Below, piece after piece: positions 8,801 through 18,037 of a stretch of DNA of 64,000 bases. Position numbers and translations under genes: made by a program. The DNA lies in assembly GCA_018267825.1 (NCBI GenBank), contig JAFDXR010000018.1, positions 1 to 64,000 on the forward strand, read 5' to 3'. The notes beneath the pieces are model-generated. The model made no database searches. It was given only the letters and a program-made list of their open reading frames with translations, and had not been told where the DNA came from. Position 1 is the first letter of the stretch, and every line of letters starts with the position of its first letter. The stretch is from Bacteroidota bacterium (GTDB lineage Bacteria; Bacteroidota; Bacteroidia; B-17B0; Aurantibacillaceae).

Positions 8801-9658
8801 TTAGAACTTATAATCCTTGTAGGTAGTGGTAAACTCCTCGTCTTCAATTTTTGGGTTTACCTGCAGGAAGAAGTAATTGTATTCTTCAAACAAGCCTTTG
8901 TCGTCATTGATTTTGACGCCGATAGGCAGGAAGTAAAACTGATCAATATACATGGTTACATCTTTGGCATAAGCCGTAGGAACCTTTATTTTCTGGCCCA
9001 CTTCCAGGATATCGAAATAGTCTTTGAGTTTGGGATTGTTTTCTACGATCATATACTCGGCCACATGGAGTTTGCGGGCAATACTGGTAATACTCTCATT
9101 ATTACCAACAGTATAAGTTACAAAAGCAAAATCTTTATTGGTGATGGTGACTTTGTAACAAGCGCGGTTATTATAACGTTCCTCGCCTTCGAGTTTGAAG
9201 TATTGATCAAACTTGTCGCCTACCTTTATATCGGTATATTCAATAATACTTCCGAAGTAGTCGAAACCCATTTCACTGAGCGTATGATGCTGATCCTGGC
9301 GCATCAGCGAGCCATGAGGGTCGAGGTTGAGGTTGACATACGGAAATGAGTTTGGCTTCACATAGGCTTTCCCGTTATTCCAGCCTTGTTTCCAGATCAG
9401 TTCAATTCCTTTGATGTAAACGTATATTTTGCGGGGTTTGCGGTTCAGCTTTACCGCCGATTCATAATGGTTGTATCCTTTTTTACCGCGCTCGGTAATT
9501 TTCAGGTTATATTTCAGTCGCTCTACTTCACCGATCGATTTGATCATTTTATGAACGATCTCTTTGCATGTCATGGCTGGTTTTTGCGAAAAAGCCCTGG
9601 AGGCCGGCAAAACAAGGAGAAGAGCAAGGAGGCAGGTATAAAAACGGCTTTTAAACAT
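8801..9658 (-). CDS. DUF1571-type secreted protein with an internal LysM domain
   Basis: The 285-residue product starts with a signal peptide (cleavage near ASRAFSQ). The first ~165 residues match the DUF1571 layout (MTCKEIVHKMIKSIGEVERLKYN start, repeated Tyr/Lys-rich strands, a lipoprotein-carrier-like beta fold). A LysM-like segment (about 175-225, with NNESITSIARKLHV and VGQKIKVP) is followed by a return to DUF1571-like sequence (MYIDQFYFLP, KDYKF end). The LysM thus appears inserted within the host domain and would tether it to peptidoglycan. ATG 9658 is chosen over a TTG three codons upstream because it gives a clean signal peptide. Function unknown. Confidence 0.85.
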   Translation of the reverse strand: MFKSRFYTCLLALLLVLPASRAFSQKPAMTCKEIVHKMIKSIGEVERLKYNLKITERGKKGYNHYESAVKLNRKPRKIYVYIKGIELIWKQGWNNGKAYVKPNSFPYVNLNLDPHGSLMRQDQHHTLSEMGFDYFGSIIEYTDIKVGDKFDQYFKLEGEERYNNRACYKVTITNKDFAFVTYTVGNNESITSIARKLHVAEYMIVENNPKLKDYFDILEVGQKIKVPTAYAKDVTMYIDQFYFLPIGVKINDDKGLFEEYNYFFLQVNPKIEDEEFTTTYKDYKF

Positions 9659-9664
9659 GGGTTG

Positions 9665-9672
9665 CAAATGTA
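9665..9672 (-). promoter_or_regulatory. -7 element for the DUF1571/LysM gene
   Basis: TACATTTG on the minus strand fits TAnnTTTG and ends 6 bases before the ATG at 9658, implying a nearly leaderless transcript. No -33 TTG is visible at the usual distance. Confidence 0.4.
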
Positions 9673-9802
9673 CAATAAAGTTTAAAATATACAGGTTTTG
9701 TCTGTATATAATTGATAATAAAAGCGGTAGGAATTGTGGTCCTATTTTTCTATTTTTATAGGAAGGAATGACGGAAAAAGTGATAAATTCGTAACCCCTG
9801 AA

Positions 9803-10885
9803 ATGTTAGCCTATACGCACATAACCAAGACCATTGCAGAGCTGCTGTACAAACACGATTGTGTGATCGTACCTGGCTTTGGTGGCTATGTAGCCCGCAG
9901 GCATTCGGCGGTTTTTTCCAAATCACAGTCAACCCTGTTACCACCGGCCAAAACCATTTTATTTAACAAGAACCTCATGCACAACGATGGCCTGCTGGCC
10001 TCGGCTATGATGGAGCAACAGGCACTGACCTTTGATGCTGCCAACAAGCAGCTCGAAGATTATGTGTCGTATTGCCAGGCGATGCTTCGCGCCAAAAACA
10101 GGCTGGAGTTAAAACACCTGGGCTTGTTTTACATGGATGCGGAACAAACCCTGCGCTTTGAACCGGAAACAGATGTGAACTTTTTGATCGAGTCGTTTGG
10201 CCTGGCGCCATTGGCCGTACATGAGCTTGCCATTGAAACTGTTCCTGAAAGCCGCATGGTATTTGAGGATCGCCGTATTGCTACGGAAACCATACCACAG
10301 CCAAAACGCAAGCGCAATTATACACGCATGGCTACGCTGGCCGTGGGTATTCCTGTAGCGCTGGCCCTGGTTTTATTTGCAGCAACTTCCAAGCCCTTGA
10401 AACCGGTGATGGAGTCGTCTTTCAACCCGTTTTACAGTCCCGAAAAAACATACACGCCTGTTAAATATGTGCATGCACCGCTCGATATGCAGACCTCAGA
10501 GGCTTCGCCTTTACTGGCAGATGCCAATGGATATGCTTCATTTTCGCTGGGCAACCACGTAATTGTAGCGAATATATCCGATACGATTACCCGCACCGAT
10601 AAAACCGCAGTGAAACCTGTAAAAGCCGTACACCTGGCGAGCAACAACAGCTCGGCCTTTGATGGTAAATACCAGGTGGTGGTTGGTTGTTTTGGTGTAG
10701 AAGCCAATGCAGAGCGCCTGGTACATGAGTTGCGCTCTAAAAACATCACTGCAGGTATCAGTGGTGTTAATGCCAAAGGTCTGCATGTAGTGAGCTGCGG
10801 TGGTTTCCAAACCAAGGATGACGCCTCGGCGATGCTCAACAGCATTCGCGCCTCTTACCCGAATGCCTGGGTGATGGCAAAGTGA
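9803..10885 (+). CDS. HU-CCDC81-type / SPOR domain membrane protein
   Basis: The 360-residue product has an N-terminal pair of HU-like domains of the bacterial CCDC81 type (ITKTIAELLYKHDCVIVPGFGGYV, then the FNKNLMHNDGLL and LGLFYMD segments), a single transmembrane helix at about 176-195 preceded by Lys/Arg, a low-complexity linker and a C-terminal SPOR domain (last ~75 residues). SPOR domains bind denuded peptidoglycan at division sites. The topology puts the HU part in the cytoplasm and SPOR in the periplasm, so it may link the cell wall to a cytoplasmic partner. ATG 9803 is preferred to an upstream TTG because the conserved domain starts right after it. Confidence 0.88.
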   Translation: MLAYTHITKTIAELLYKHDCVIVPGFGGYVARRHSAVFSKSQSTLLPPAKTILFNKNLMHNDGLLASAMMEQQALTFDAANKQLEDYVSYCQAMLRAKNRLELKHLGLFYMDAEQTLRFEPETDVNFLIESFGLAPLAVHELAIETVPESRMVFEDRRIATETIPQPKRKRNYTRMATLAVGIPVALALVLFAATSKPLKPVMESSFNPFYSPEKTYTPVKYVHAPLDMQTSEASPLLADANGYASFSLGNHVIVANISDTITRTDKTAVKPVKAVHLASNNSSAFDGKYQVVVGCFGVEANAERLVHELRSKNITAGISGVNAKGLHVVSCGGFQTKDDASAMLNSIRASYPNAWVMAK

Positions 10886-10931
10886 TTCTTTGAACGAAGC
10901 CACATTTCGATTTTAAAAACAGCACAGTAAT

Positions 10932-12005
10932 TTATTCTTTCACAAACCGGTACTGATAGCTCCTGTTTTGGTGCGCAGTAGTCACTGATAGGAAGTATAT
11001 GCCAGGTGGAATTCCGGATAGAGATAGTGCGTAGCCGTTTTTAATATATACTGCAGGCGTTGAACGAATAATCTGCCCCAGACTGTTGGTAACGATTATA
11101 TTTAAAGGTTCATCTCCAAAATCTGTGTTATTATATGTTATTGAAATGTGATCTGTGGCGGGGTTTGGCCGGCAAGACAAGGCCAATGTGTGCGTGTACT
11201 CATTTACCCCTCCGAGGAGAACAAAATAGCGGCATGAGTCGATATATTGAAGTCCGTTTGTATGTTGTACCACATAATAGTCGTAGGCACAGGAGTCAAA
11301 GTAATATCGCTGGTTGTCAGAATATTTGCATGTAATGAAGGTGCGATCTTGATGATGCATGCAGCCCTGACCCGCTATATCAAAACTCAGATTCGAATAG
11401 TTTGAGGCGAAGAGGTTCAGCGGAAAATGAACAGCTCCGATAGACTCAATCCATTCGAGGTAATATTTCCGGCCGGTATTATAATCTATAGGCGCTATTT
11501 GGTTACTTAAATAATAATGATTTCTGTAGCCGATCCTTTCATGCTTTGCAACTATAGAATCCAATTTGTAATAACCACGAGGCATATTGTATAATGCATA
11601 CATGCCCGGTGGATAAAACGGCATGAAAATACTGTCACCCACATTCATACTGAAATCGTAAGCCAGGATTTCATGGGTGGAGTCTTTGGAGATAATGTAA
11701 ATCTTACGCGTAACAGTGTCTTCTCTTACCAACGAAGAATCGTTTTGATTTCCAAAGCATATGGCATAAAGTGAGAGTTGGTCTAATTTGAATACTTTAT
11801 ATAGTTTTCCACCATAACTGGAATCTCTGTTGGCAATATAGTTGGATATACATGGTGCCTGCCACAATGATCCATCAGGAGATTTTACACCTATAATTGT
11901 AGCAGAAACAAACCAATCGTTGGTATTACCCAACATTTTGTGGTAAGGTGCCTGTGCCGACATGGTTGTCGCCAGGGCAACCAAGAGAACCAATAGTTTT
12001 TTCAT
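10932..12005 (-). CDS. Secreted T9SS cargo protein, type A sorting domain, unknown function
   Basis: The 357-residue product has a signal peptide (ends near TTMSAQ) and a C-terminal type A sorting domain: PNPATDHISI, a central strand with VTNSLGQII, and a final GIYFLSV followed by a basic end (RFVKE). The middle ~250 residues have no family I recognise and are rich in Tyr, Asp and Ser, as in many surface proteins. T9SS cargo are exported to the periplasm by Sec and then moved across the outer membrane. A TATTTTTG -7 element lies at 12027-12020. It converges with the HU/SPOR gene. Confidence 0.85.
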   Translation of the reverse strand: MKKLLVLLVALATTMSAQAPYHKMLGNTNDWFVSATIIGVKSPDGSLWQAPCISNYIANRDSSYGGKLYKVFKLDQLSLYAICFGNQNDSSLVREDTVTRKIYIISKDSTHEILAYDFSMNVGDSIFMPFYPPGMYALYNMPRGYYKLDSIVAKHERIGYRNHYYLSNQIAPIDYNTGRKYYLEWIESIGAVHFPLNLFASNYSNLSFDIAGQGCMHHQDRTFITCKYSDNQRYYFDSCAYDYYVVQHTNGLQYIDSCRYFVLLGGVNEYTHTLALSCRPNPATDHISITYNNTDFGDEPLNIIVTNSLGQIIRSTPAVYIKNGYALSLSGIPPGIYFLSVTTAHQNRSYQYRFVKE

Positions 12006-12056
12006 AACAGCGATTTATTCAAAAATAAAAAAACGCGATGACTAAAAACTGAAGAA

Positions 12057-14162
12057 CTAATAATCAACCCCCAGGTTATAAAACACAAAACTCCACATGT
12101 CGGTAAACTCTTCGATCTGTTTGGCTGTTGGTTTTCCGGCGCCATGCCCGGCATTGGTGTCAATACGAATCAGTGTCGGATTGGAACCCGTATTGTTTTT
12201 TTGCAGAGCTGCTGCAAATTTAAAAGAGTGTGCCGGTACCACGCGGTCGTCATGATCGCCCGTCAATACAAGGGTTGCAGGATAGGCCGCTGGTTTCACA
12301 TGGTGGAGCGGCGAATATTTATACAGGCATTCAAACTCTTCTTTATTTTCGCTACAGCCATAATCGACGGTCCAGGCACGGCCAATGGTAAATAAATGAA
12401 AACGCAGCATGTCGAGTACACCCACTGTTGGAATTGCTACTTTGGCAATGTCGGGCCTTTGGGTCATTACGGCACCAATCAGTAGTCCGCCATTGCTTCG
12501 CCCGTGAATGGCGAGTTTGTCGCGCGAGGTGTATTTGTTATCAACCAGGTAATCGCAGGCCGCTATAAAATCGTCGAACACATTTTGTTTTTTGCATTTG
12601 GTGCCTGCCATGTGCCATTCTTCACCAAACTCGCCACCACCACGCAGATTCGGCACACAGTATATGCCCCCGGCTTCGAGAAATACGGCACGGTCGATGC
12701 GGAACTCCGGCGTATATGAAATATTAAAGCCTCCATAGCCAAATACAAAGCAGGGATTTTTGCCATTGAGCAATAATCCTTTTTTATGTGTGATGAACAT
12801 AGGGATCTGAGTGCCGTCTTTACTGGTGTAGAACACCTGCTCTGTGACATAGGCCGATGAATTGAAATCGATGTTCGGTTTGAAAATGCGTTTGCTGGTA
12901 CCCACCATGGCGTCGTAGAAATACACTTCTTCGGGCGCTGTAAACGATACAACAGAGTAGCACACAAAATTCTGATCGCGTCCCGAATTGAGTGCATTCA
13001 CTTTGCAAATGCCGGGGAGAACGATTTCTTTTTCCTGTTTACCGCTGAGGTTATGAATATAGACCTTAGACGACACCTTGTGCAGGTAATTCGATACAAG
13101 TTTGTTCTGGCAGAATGTAACCCCTTCGAGAAGATCTTCTTTTTCGGGCAACACATCTTCCCAGTCTTCAGGCTTCGGATGATTCAGGCTTATTTTAATG
13201 AGCTTATAGCGTGAGGCTTTGTAATTGGTGTATACATACAACTGATTGCCGATATTGTCTACCAGGCTGTATTCATAGTCAAAGTTATCGGCCAGTGTAA
13301 GCCATGTCCCTTTGGGATTGCTGAGGTCTTTCACCATCAGGCTTTGGCCGCTGGTGGTTTCGCTGCCATAGATAAGCAGGTAGTTTTCATCGTGAGTGAC
13401 CTGTGCTGAAAAATTCCGGTTGGGATGTTGTTTATCTTCATAAATCAATACATCTTCTTTTTGCGCTGTGCCGAGTTTGTGGTAATACACTTTATGAAAT
13501 TCGTTTTTCTGCGTATAGGCTTTATCGCTGGCCGGGGCATCATAGCGGCTATAATAGAAACCATCGCCTTTCCAGGAGATGTTCGAGAATTTTACCCATT
13601 GAATGATGTCTGGCATATCCTGACCGGTCTCAATGTTGCGGACCCGGATTTCCATCCAGTCGCTGCCGGCTTTTGAGATGCCGTAAGCCAGGTATTTGGC
13701 ATCTTTCGAGATGTCGTAACCACCCAGGGAGGCCGTACCATCGCCGGCCAGCAGGTTAGGATCGAGGATAATTTTCGGATCGTCCATCAGAGACTTCTGG
13801 GTGCAGAGTACGGCCTGGTTCTGGAGGCCATCGTTGCGGAACGAAAAAAACAAATTCCCTTTCTTGTAGGGCGCGCTCATTTTGGTATAATTCCAAAGGG
13901 CTGTCAGACGGTCTTTTACCTTACTCCGGAAGGGGATTTGCTGGAGGTAAGTGGCTGTGATTTTGTTTTCGGCCTCGATCCATTGGCGGGTATTTGGTGA
14001 GTTTTCCTCTTCCAGCCAGCGATAGGGGTCTTCTACTTTTACACCATGGTATATGTCTGTCTGAACCATGCTGCGGGTTTTCGGATAAACGATCTGGGCC
14101 GCCAGGTTTAAACAAAGCCCTGTGAACATCAGGGCAAAACAGGTTCTGTAAGATTGACGCAT
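12057..14162 (-). CDS. Prolyl oligopeptidase (S9A family serine peptidase)
   Basis: Peptidase that cleaves short peptides after proline. The 701-residue product has a signal peptide (ends near LNLAAQ), the conserved N-terminal start (DPYRWLEEENSP), a seven-bladed propeller domain and a C-terminal alpha/beta hydrolase domain with the triad Ser (GRSNGGLL), Asp (GDHDDRV) and His (AGHGAGKP). Length is normal for S9A enzymes. The signal peptide predicts a periplasmic or exported enzyme. It is divergent from the AlkD-like gene, with only 23 bp between the two starts. Confidence 0.95.
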   Translation of the reverse strand: MRQSYRTCFALMFTGLCLNLAAQIVYPKTRSMVQTDIYHGVKVEDPYRWLEEENSPNTRQWIEAENKITATYLQQIPFRSKVKDRLTALWNYTKMSAPYKKGNLFFSFRNDGLQNQAVLCTQKSLMDDPKIILDPNLLAGDGTASLGGYDISKDAKYLAYGISKAGSDWMEIRVRNIETGQDMPDIIQWVKFSNISWKGDGFYYSRYDAPASDKAYTQKNEFHKVYYHKLGTAQKEDVLIYEDKQHPNRNFSAQVTHDENYLLIYGSETTSGQSLMVKDLSNPKGTWLTLADNFDYEYSLVDNIGNQLYVYTNYKASRYKLIKISLNHPKPEDWEDVLPEKEDLLEGVTFCQNKLVSNYLHKVSSKVYIHNLSGKQEKEIVLPGICKVNALNSGRDQNFVCYSVVSFTAPEEVYFYDAMVGTSKRIFKPNIDFNSSAYVTEQVFYTSKDGTQIPMFITHKKGLLLNGKNPCFVFGYGGFNISYTPEFRIDRAVFLEAGGIYCVPNLRGGGEFGEEWHMAGTKCKKQNVFDDFIAACDYLVDNKYTSRDKLAIHGRSNGGLLIGAVMTQRPDIAKVAIPTVGVLDMLRFHLFTIGRAWTVDYGCSENKEEFECLYKYSPLHHVKPAAYPATLVLTGDHDDRVVPAHSFKFAAALQKNNTGSNPTLIRIDTNAGHGAGKPTAKQIEEFTDMWSFVFYNLGVDY

Positions 14163-14185
14163 AAGCTGTATTTTTGGATGTCGGT

Positions 14186-14935
14186 ATGACTCCTAACAAA
14201 TATATTAAAGAAGTCGAAGAAACCCTGAGCCGTTTATCAACCAGTACAGCCGCTGAACGCGAACAGATCCGGCGCTATATTGGAACGGAGTTTTCTGTAT
14301 TGGGCCTTTCGTCGCAGGTTCAGAAACAGGCCTGTAAAACCGGCTTTTCATTTTATCATACCGACAAGGAAATGACCTTCCGCACCTTCGACGGAATCTA
14401 CAGGCTGGGCAAAACCCACGAGGCCAAAAACCAGGCGTTTATTTTCCTGGACCAGAATTACAGGCACGTTGCCGCCACCACACAAATGAGTGTATTGCCA
14501 TCATGGGTCAAAGGTGTCGACAACTGGGCACATTCCGATTACCTGTCAAAATTTTTGAGCAGGCTGCTGGAGCATCCCGATACAGGGTCGGCTATGATGA
14601 AGCAGCTGAAAGCCTGGAACAGCTCTGCAAATCCTTGGGAGCGTCGCCAGTCGCTGGTTTCACTGTATTATTATGCCCGCACTAAAACCAACCACGTTGA
14701 TTTTAAAACCACGACGAAGCTTGTAAGCCCCTTGCTGGAAGATAAGGCCTACTATGTGCAGAAAGCTGTGGGCTGGACCCTTCGCGAATGTTACAATGTA
14801 TATAAACGGGAAGCGTTTGATTTTATGGAAGCGCAACACCGTAGAATAAGTTCGGTGGCATTTACGGCAGCCATCGAAAAAATGAGCGACAAAGAAAAAA
14901 ATCATTTGAAACAACTCCGCAGAAAACGTGCGTAA
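14186..14935 (+). CDS. DNA alkylation repeat protein (AlkD-like)
   Basis: Predicted HEAT-like-repeat DNA glycosylase or DNA-binding protein. The 249-residue product has family hallmarks: VDNWAHSDYLS, NPWERRQSLVSL and YYVQKAVGWTLREC, all in the order seen in AlkD-type proteins. Whether it has glycosylase activity cannot be read from sequence. ATG 14186 is preferred to TTG 14174. A TATTTTTG -7 element (14169-14176) lies only 9 bp upstream. It overlaps the next gene by 8 bp. Confidence 0.88.
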   Translation: MTPNKYIKEVEETLSRLSTSTAAEREQIRRYIGTEFSVLGLSSQVQKQACKTGFSFYHTDKEMTFRTFDGIYRLGKTHEAKNQAFIFLDQNYRHVAATTQMSVLPSWVKGVDNWAHSDYLSKFLSRLLEHPDTGSAMMKQLKAWNSSANPWERRQSLVSLYYYARTKTNHVDFKTTTKLVSPLLEDKAYYVQKAVGWTLRECYNVYKREAFDFMEAQHRRISSVAFTAAIEKMSDKEKNHLKQLRRKRA

Positions 14936-15839
14936 CTATATATTCCTCATAGCCTGTTTTACAACGCTCGTGCTGAGTGCTCAAAAGCTCATGACACCGG
15001 AGGAGTACATTGAAAAATTCAAGGAAGATGCCATCAAGGAAATGTACATTCATAAAATTCCGGCCTGCATCACACTGGCACAGGGCATGCTCGAAAGCGG
15101 TAACGGTAACAGTGATCTGGCCCGCAATGCCAATAATCATTTCGGCATCAAGTGTCATAAGGAGTGGGGCGGCGATACGTATATTATGGACGATGATGAG
15201 AAGAACGAGTGCTTCCGGAAATATGAAGATGTGCTCGACTCATACGATGACCACAGTTTATTTCTCTTGTCGCGCTCGCGCTATGCATCGTTGTTTGAGC
15301 TGCCTTTAACAGACTATAAAGGCTGGTGCTATGGCCTGAAAGATGCCGGTTATGCCACAGATCCGAAGTATCCGCAGCGCCTGCTCGAGATTATTGAAAA
15401 ATATAAGCTGTACGAATTATACAAGCCGGAAGTAGCACCCAAACAGAATTTCCCGACACACGATGAAGTAAAACCACAGCTGGTGATCCGCGATGTATAC
15501 CGCTTTAACCACATCCGGTTTATCATTTCAAAACCCGGAGATTCGTTTTATAAGATCGCCAGCGATTTTAACCTCGAGCTCGATAAATTGCTTGAATACA
15601 ATGATCTGAAACCCGGTGATAAATTGCAGGCAGGCCAGAAAATATATATTGAACGGAAACGACGTCGAGCGCTGGAACCCTATCATGTGGTGCAGAAAAA
15701 CGAGACGCTTCGTTCCATATCGCAACTCCATGGTATCCGGCTGAGCTCACTCTGCAAGAAAAACAGGCTGAAGCCGGACGATACCCTGAAAGTAGGTGAT
15801 GTGATCTATCTGCGGGCGCGTAAGAATAAGGAAAATTAA
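14928..15839 (+). CDS. Secreted glucosaminidase with two LysM domains
   Basis: Predicted peptidoglycan N-acetylglucosaminidase. The 303-residue product starts at GTG, overlapping the AlkD stop by 8 bp, and has a signal peptide (ends near VLSAQ). Residues ~20-165 form the glucosaminidase domain (CITLAQGMLESGNGNSDLA with the catalytic Glu, FGIKCHKEW, YDDHSLFL, GYATDPKYPQRLL). Two C-terminal LysM domains (about 203-245 and 253-298) bind peptidoglycan. It would act in the periplasm in wall turnover or daughter-cell separation. Being co-transcribed with a DNA repair-like gene is probably chance. Confidence 0.93.
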   Translation: MRNYIFLIACFTTLVLSAQKLMTPEEYIEKFKEDAIKEMYIHKIPACITLAQGMLESGNGNSDLARNANNHFGIKCHKEWGGDTYIMDDDEKNECFRKYEDVLDSYDDHSLFLLSRSRYASLFELPLTDYKGWCYGLKDAGYATDPKYPQRLLEIIEKYKLYELYKPEVAPKQNFPTHDEVKPQLVIRDVYRFNHIRFIISKPGDSFYKIASDFNLELDKLLEYNDLKPGDKLQAGQKIYIERKRRRALEPYHVVQKNETLRSISQLHGIRLSSLCKKNRLKPDDTLKVGDVIYLRARKNKEN

Positions 15840-15861
15840 GAATACACGGACAGCAAAAAAA

Positions 15862-16338
15862 TCAGTTTACACGAAGAATTTTAAACTCCACCCGTCGGTT
15901 CTTTGCATGCAGCGCTTCTTTCTCTTCTTTGGTTTTTGCTTTCAGAATCTCTGCATCGGAGATGAGCAGCTTTTTATCGCCATATCCCATAGTCGATAAG
16001 CGTTCCATGGCAATGCCTTTCTGCACCAGGTAAATGCGGATACTCTCTGCCCGGTTCAGCGTTGGATGGTCGCAGCACCTTGGATTGGCCCGGTTATCTG
16101 AATGAACGCCGATTTCTAAAGACACGCCGGGATGTTGCTGCAGAAATGCAGTCAGCGAATCGAGAAAAGGAGTGCTTTCAGGCTTCAGCGGAGCTTTACC
16201 AAGCACAAAGAAAATACGGTAAGTTGTTAGTGTTTGGCCCACGTGCACGGAGTCACTGTTCAGGTTGAATGTGTTTTTTTGAGCACACATCGCATACTGC
16301 ATGCAAATCAACAGCCATGTCATTAGGAGTGGTTTCAT
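15862..16338 (-). CDS. Small OmpA-like peptidoglycan-binding protein
   Basis: The 158-residue product has a signal peptide (ends near QYAMCAQ) followed by an OmpA C-terminal domain only: SLEIGVHSDNRAN, LNRAESIRIYLVQKGI, GYGDKKLL and KNRRVEFKIL. There is no beta-barrel, so it should be a periplasmic peptidoglycan-binding protein. It is the last gene of the ten-gene leftward run starting at 23487 and overlaps the ABC ATPase gene by 4 bp (ATGA). Confidence 0.88.
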   Translation of the reverse strand: MKPLLMTWLLICMQYAMCAQKNTFNLNSDSVHVGQTLTTYRIFFVLGKAPLKPESTPFLDSLTAFLQQHPGVSLEIGVHSDNRANPRCCDHPTLNRAESIRIYLVQKGIAMERLSTMGYGDKKLLISDAEILKAKTKEEKEALHAKNRRVEFKILRVN

Positions 16339-17036
16339 GGCAGAAGGGTTTTAGGTTTCACGACAGAAGGGCTGTCGAATGTGAATTGGTGATCAGGTTC
16401 CAGGAGCAACACACGGTCGGCATAAGCAAACACAAGATCCAGGTCGTGCGAGGAAACCAGCACAAGCTTGTTTTGTTCACCGCAGAGTTTTTTCAGAATA
16501 TCAAAGAGCTGGTGTTTCGAGCGATAGTCGAGAAATGCGGTAGGCTCATCCAGTATAATAACCGGTGTTTGCTGAGCCAGCGATTTGGCGATCATCACTT
16601 TCTGCCGTTGCCCGTCGCTCAGTTCTTCCATGAGCTTGTGCTTCAGGGCACTGATACCGATCGTTTCCATGCTTTCTTCTGCAATACGCGCATCCTCCGG
16701 GCTGAGGGTGCTGAATGTGTTGATATAAGGAATGCGCCCTGCGGCCACTACATCGTATGCCCTGAGATTAAAGCCTGTTATTTTTTCGGGCAATACAATA
16801 GAGATCAGTGTCGAGAGTTTCTGTATGGTATAACGGTCCGACGATTGCTGCTCAATCAGGTATTCGCCTTTGAGCGGGGAGAGGTAACCACAGAGCGTTT
16901 TAATGAGTGTGGATTTTCCGACACCGTTGTTGCCGATCAGGCCAATGAGCCGACCAGCCGGGAAGTGAGCGCTGAGATCGCTGAAAACAACATTCCCTGC
17001 GGAGTAACCAATGCTGATATGTTTGAGCTCGATCAT
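16335..17036 (-). CDS. Iron/cobalamin-type ABC transporter ATP-binding protein
   Basis: The 233-residue ATPase partners with the FecCD permease upstream. It has Walker A (GNNGVGKSTLIKTL), the signature LSDGQRQKVMIAKSL and Walker B (VIILDEPTAFLD), plus the H-loop (SSHD). The start at 17036 is supported by the 4-bp ATGA overlap with the permease gene; longer in-frame extensions run through permease code. The usual family substrates are Fe-siderophore, heme or vitamin B12; the substrate cannot be chosen because no binding protein or TonB receptor lies in the window. Confidence 0.93.
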   Translation of the reverse strand: MIELKHISIGYSAGNVVFSDLSAHFPAGRLIGLIGNNGVGKSTLIKTLCGYLSPLKGEYLIEQQSSDRYTIQKLSTLISIVLPEKITGFNLRAYDVVAAGRIPYINTFSTLSPEDARIAEESMETIGISALKHKLMEELSDGQRQKVMIAKSLAQQTPVIILDEPTAFLDYRSKHQLFDILKKLCGEQNKLVLVSSHDLDLVFAYADRVLLLEPDHQFTFDSPSVVKPKTLLP

Positions 17037-18031
17037 GACTGTGCAAAACGGGTTTTGAAAATGAGCCAGATAACAATCGGCGACCCTACGATGGTGGTAA
17101 TGGTATTGATAGGAACCGTAAATGCACTGCTGATAACCTGCGTGATAACATCGCAGCCAAGAAGCACCACAGCGCCCATCAGAATGCAATAGGTAATCTG
17201 GTGCAGGTGATTGGGTGTTTTGAAAAGCAGGCGGCACATGATCGGCACCGATATACCTACAAAAGCGATGGGTCCGCAGAATGCAGTAATCACGCCGGTA
17301 AGAATGGCTGTAACGAGAATAATGCGGATGCGTGTTTTGTCAACGTTAACCCCCAGGTTGCGGGCGTATTGCTCGTTGAGGAGCAGGGCATTGAGCGGAC
17401 GGGCCATGGTGAAGGCCACAGCAAAAACAGCCAGGCACAGGGGCATAATAAGCCAGAGATCCTTAAAGCTGGTATTACCGACGCTTCCCATACTCCAAAC
17501 CACAAAACTTTTCAGGCTTTCGGCACTGGCAATAAACTCAATAAGCCCCTGCAGGGCGCCGAGAATCTGTGCAAGCATAATACCTACCAGTAGCACCGTA
17601 ATGTTGTTACGGCTCCGGTTGGCAACATAGGTAATAACCGCAGTAACCACCAAAGCCCCGCCGATAGAAGAAAGTGTGATCAGGCTTTTACCCAGGTAAT
17701 AAAAGCTGCTGAGTCCTGCCAGGTTTAATGCTATAATGGCAATAGATACAAAGAGGCTGGCCCCGCTGCTGATACCCAGTACATAAGGCCCGGCCAGCGG
17801 GTTGCGGAAAAGACTTTGCATGAGCAGACCGCACAGCGCCAACGCGGAACCGGCAAATAAAGAGGTGAGCGCTTTGGGCAGGCGGATGTCGAACAGGATG
17901 GTATGCTGCATGACGGAATCCTTGAAAGAAAACAGGTTTACCGACCCGAACACAAGATCGCAGGCAAAAGCCAGGGCCACAAGCACACCAAGCAGCAATG
18001 TGTTTTTTATATAGGGATGCTTATTCAACAC
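17033..18031 (-). CDS. FecCD-family ABC transporter permease
   Basis: The 332-residue inner-membrane protein has the nine to ten hydrophobic segments and conserved motifs of the FecCD family: RLPKALTSLFAGSALALCG, GISSGASLF, and the ATPase contact region ending in CGPIAFVGISVPIMCRLLF. It would import an iron chelate, heme or cobalamin. It is followed by its ATPase with a 4-bp overlap and preceded by the polysaccharide deacetylase gene with a 6-bp gap, so it appears to be cotranscribed with the ketosynthase genes. Confidence 0.93.
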   Translation of the reverse strand: MLNKHPYIKNTLLLGVLVALAFACDLVFGSVNLFSFKDSVMQHTILFDIRLPKALTSLFAGSALALCGLLMQSLFRNPLAGPYVLGISSGASLFVSIAIIALNLAGLSSFYYLGKSLITLSSIGGALVVTAVITYVANRSRNNITVLLVGIMLAQILGALQGLIEFIASAESLKSFVVWSMGSVGNTSFKDLWLIMPLCLAVFAVAFTMARPLNALLLNEQYARNLGVNVDKTRIRIILVTAILTGVITAFCGPIAFVGISVPIMCRLLFKTPNHLHQITYCILMGAVVLLGCDVITQVISSAFTVPINTITTIVGSPIVIWLIFKTRFAQS

Positions 18032-18037
18032 CCAAAA

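Noticed and set aside
14660-15158. Minus-strand frames opposite the AlkD and glucosaminidase genes
   Set aside because: They overlap genes with clear domain motifs in the plus-strand frames and show no recognisable domain of their own.
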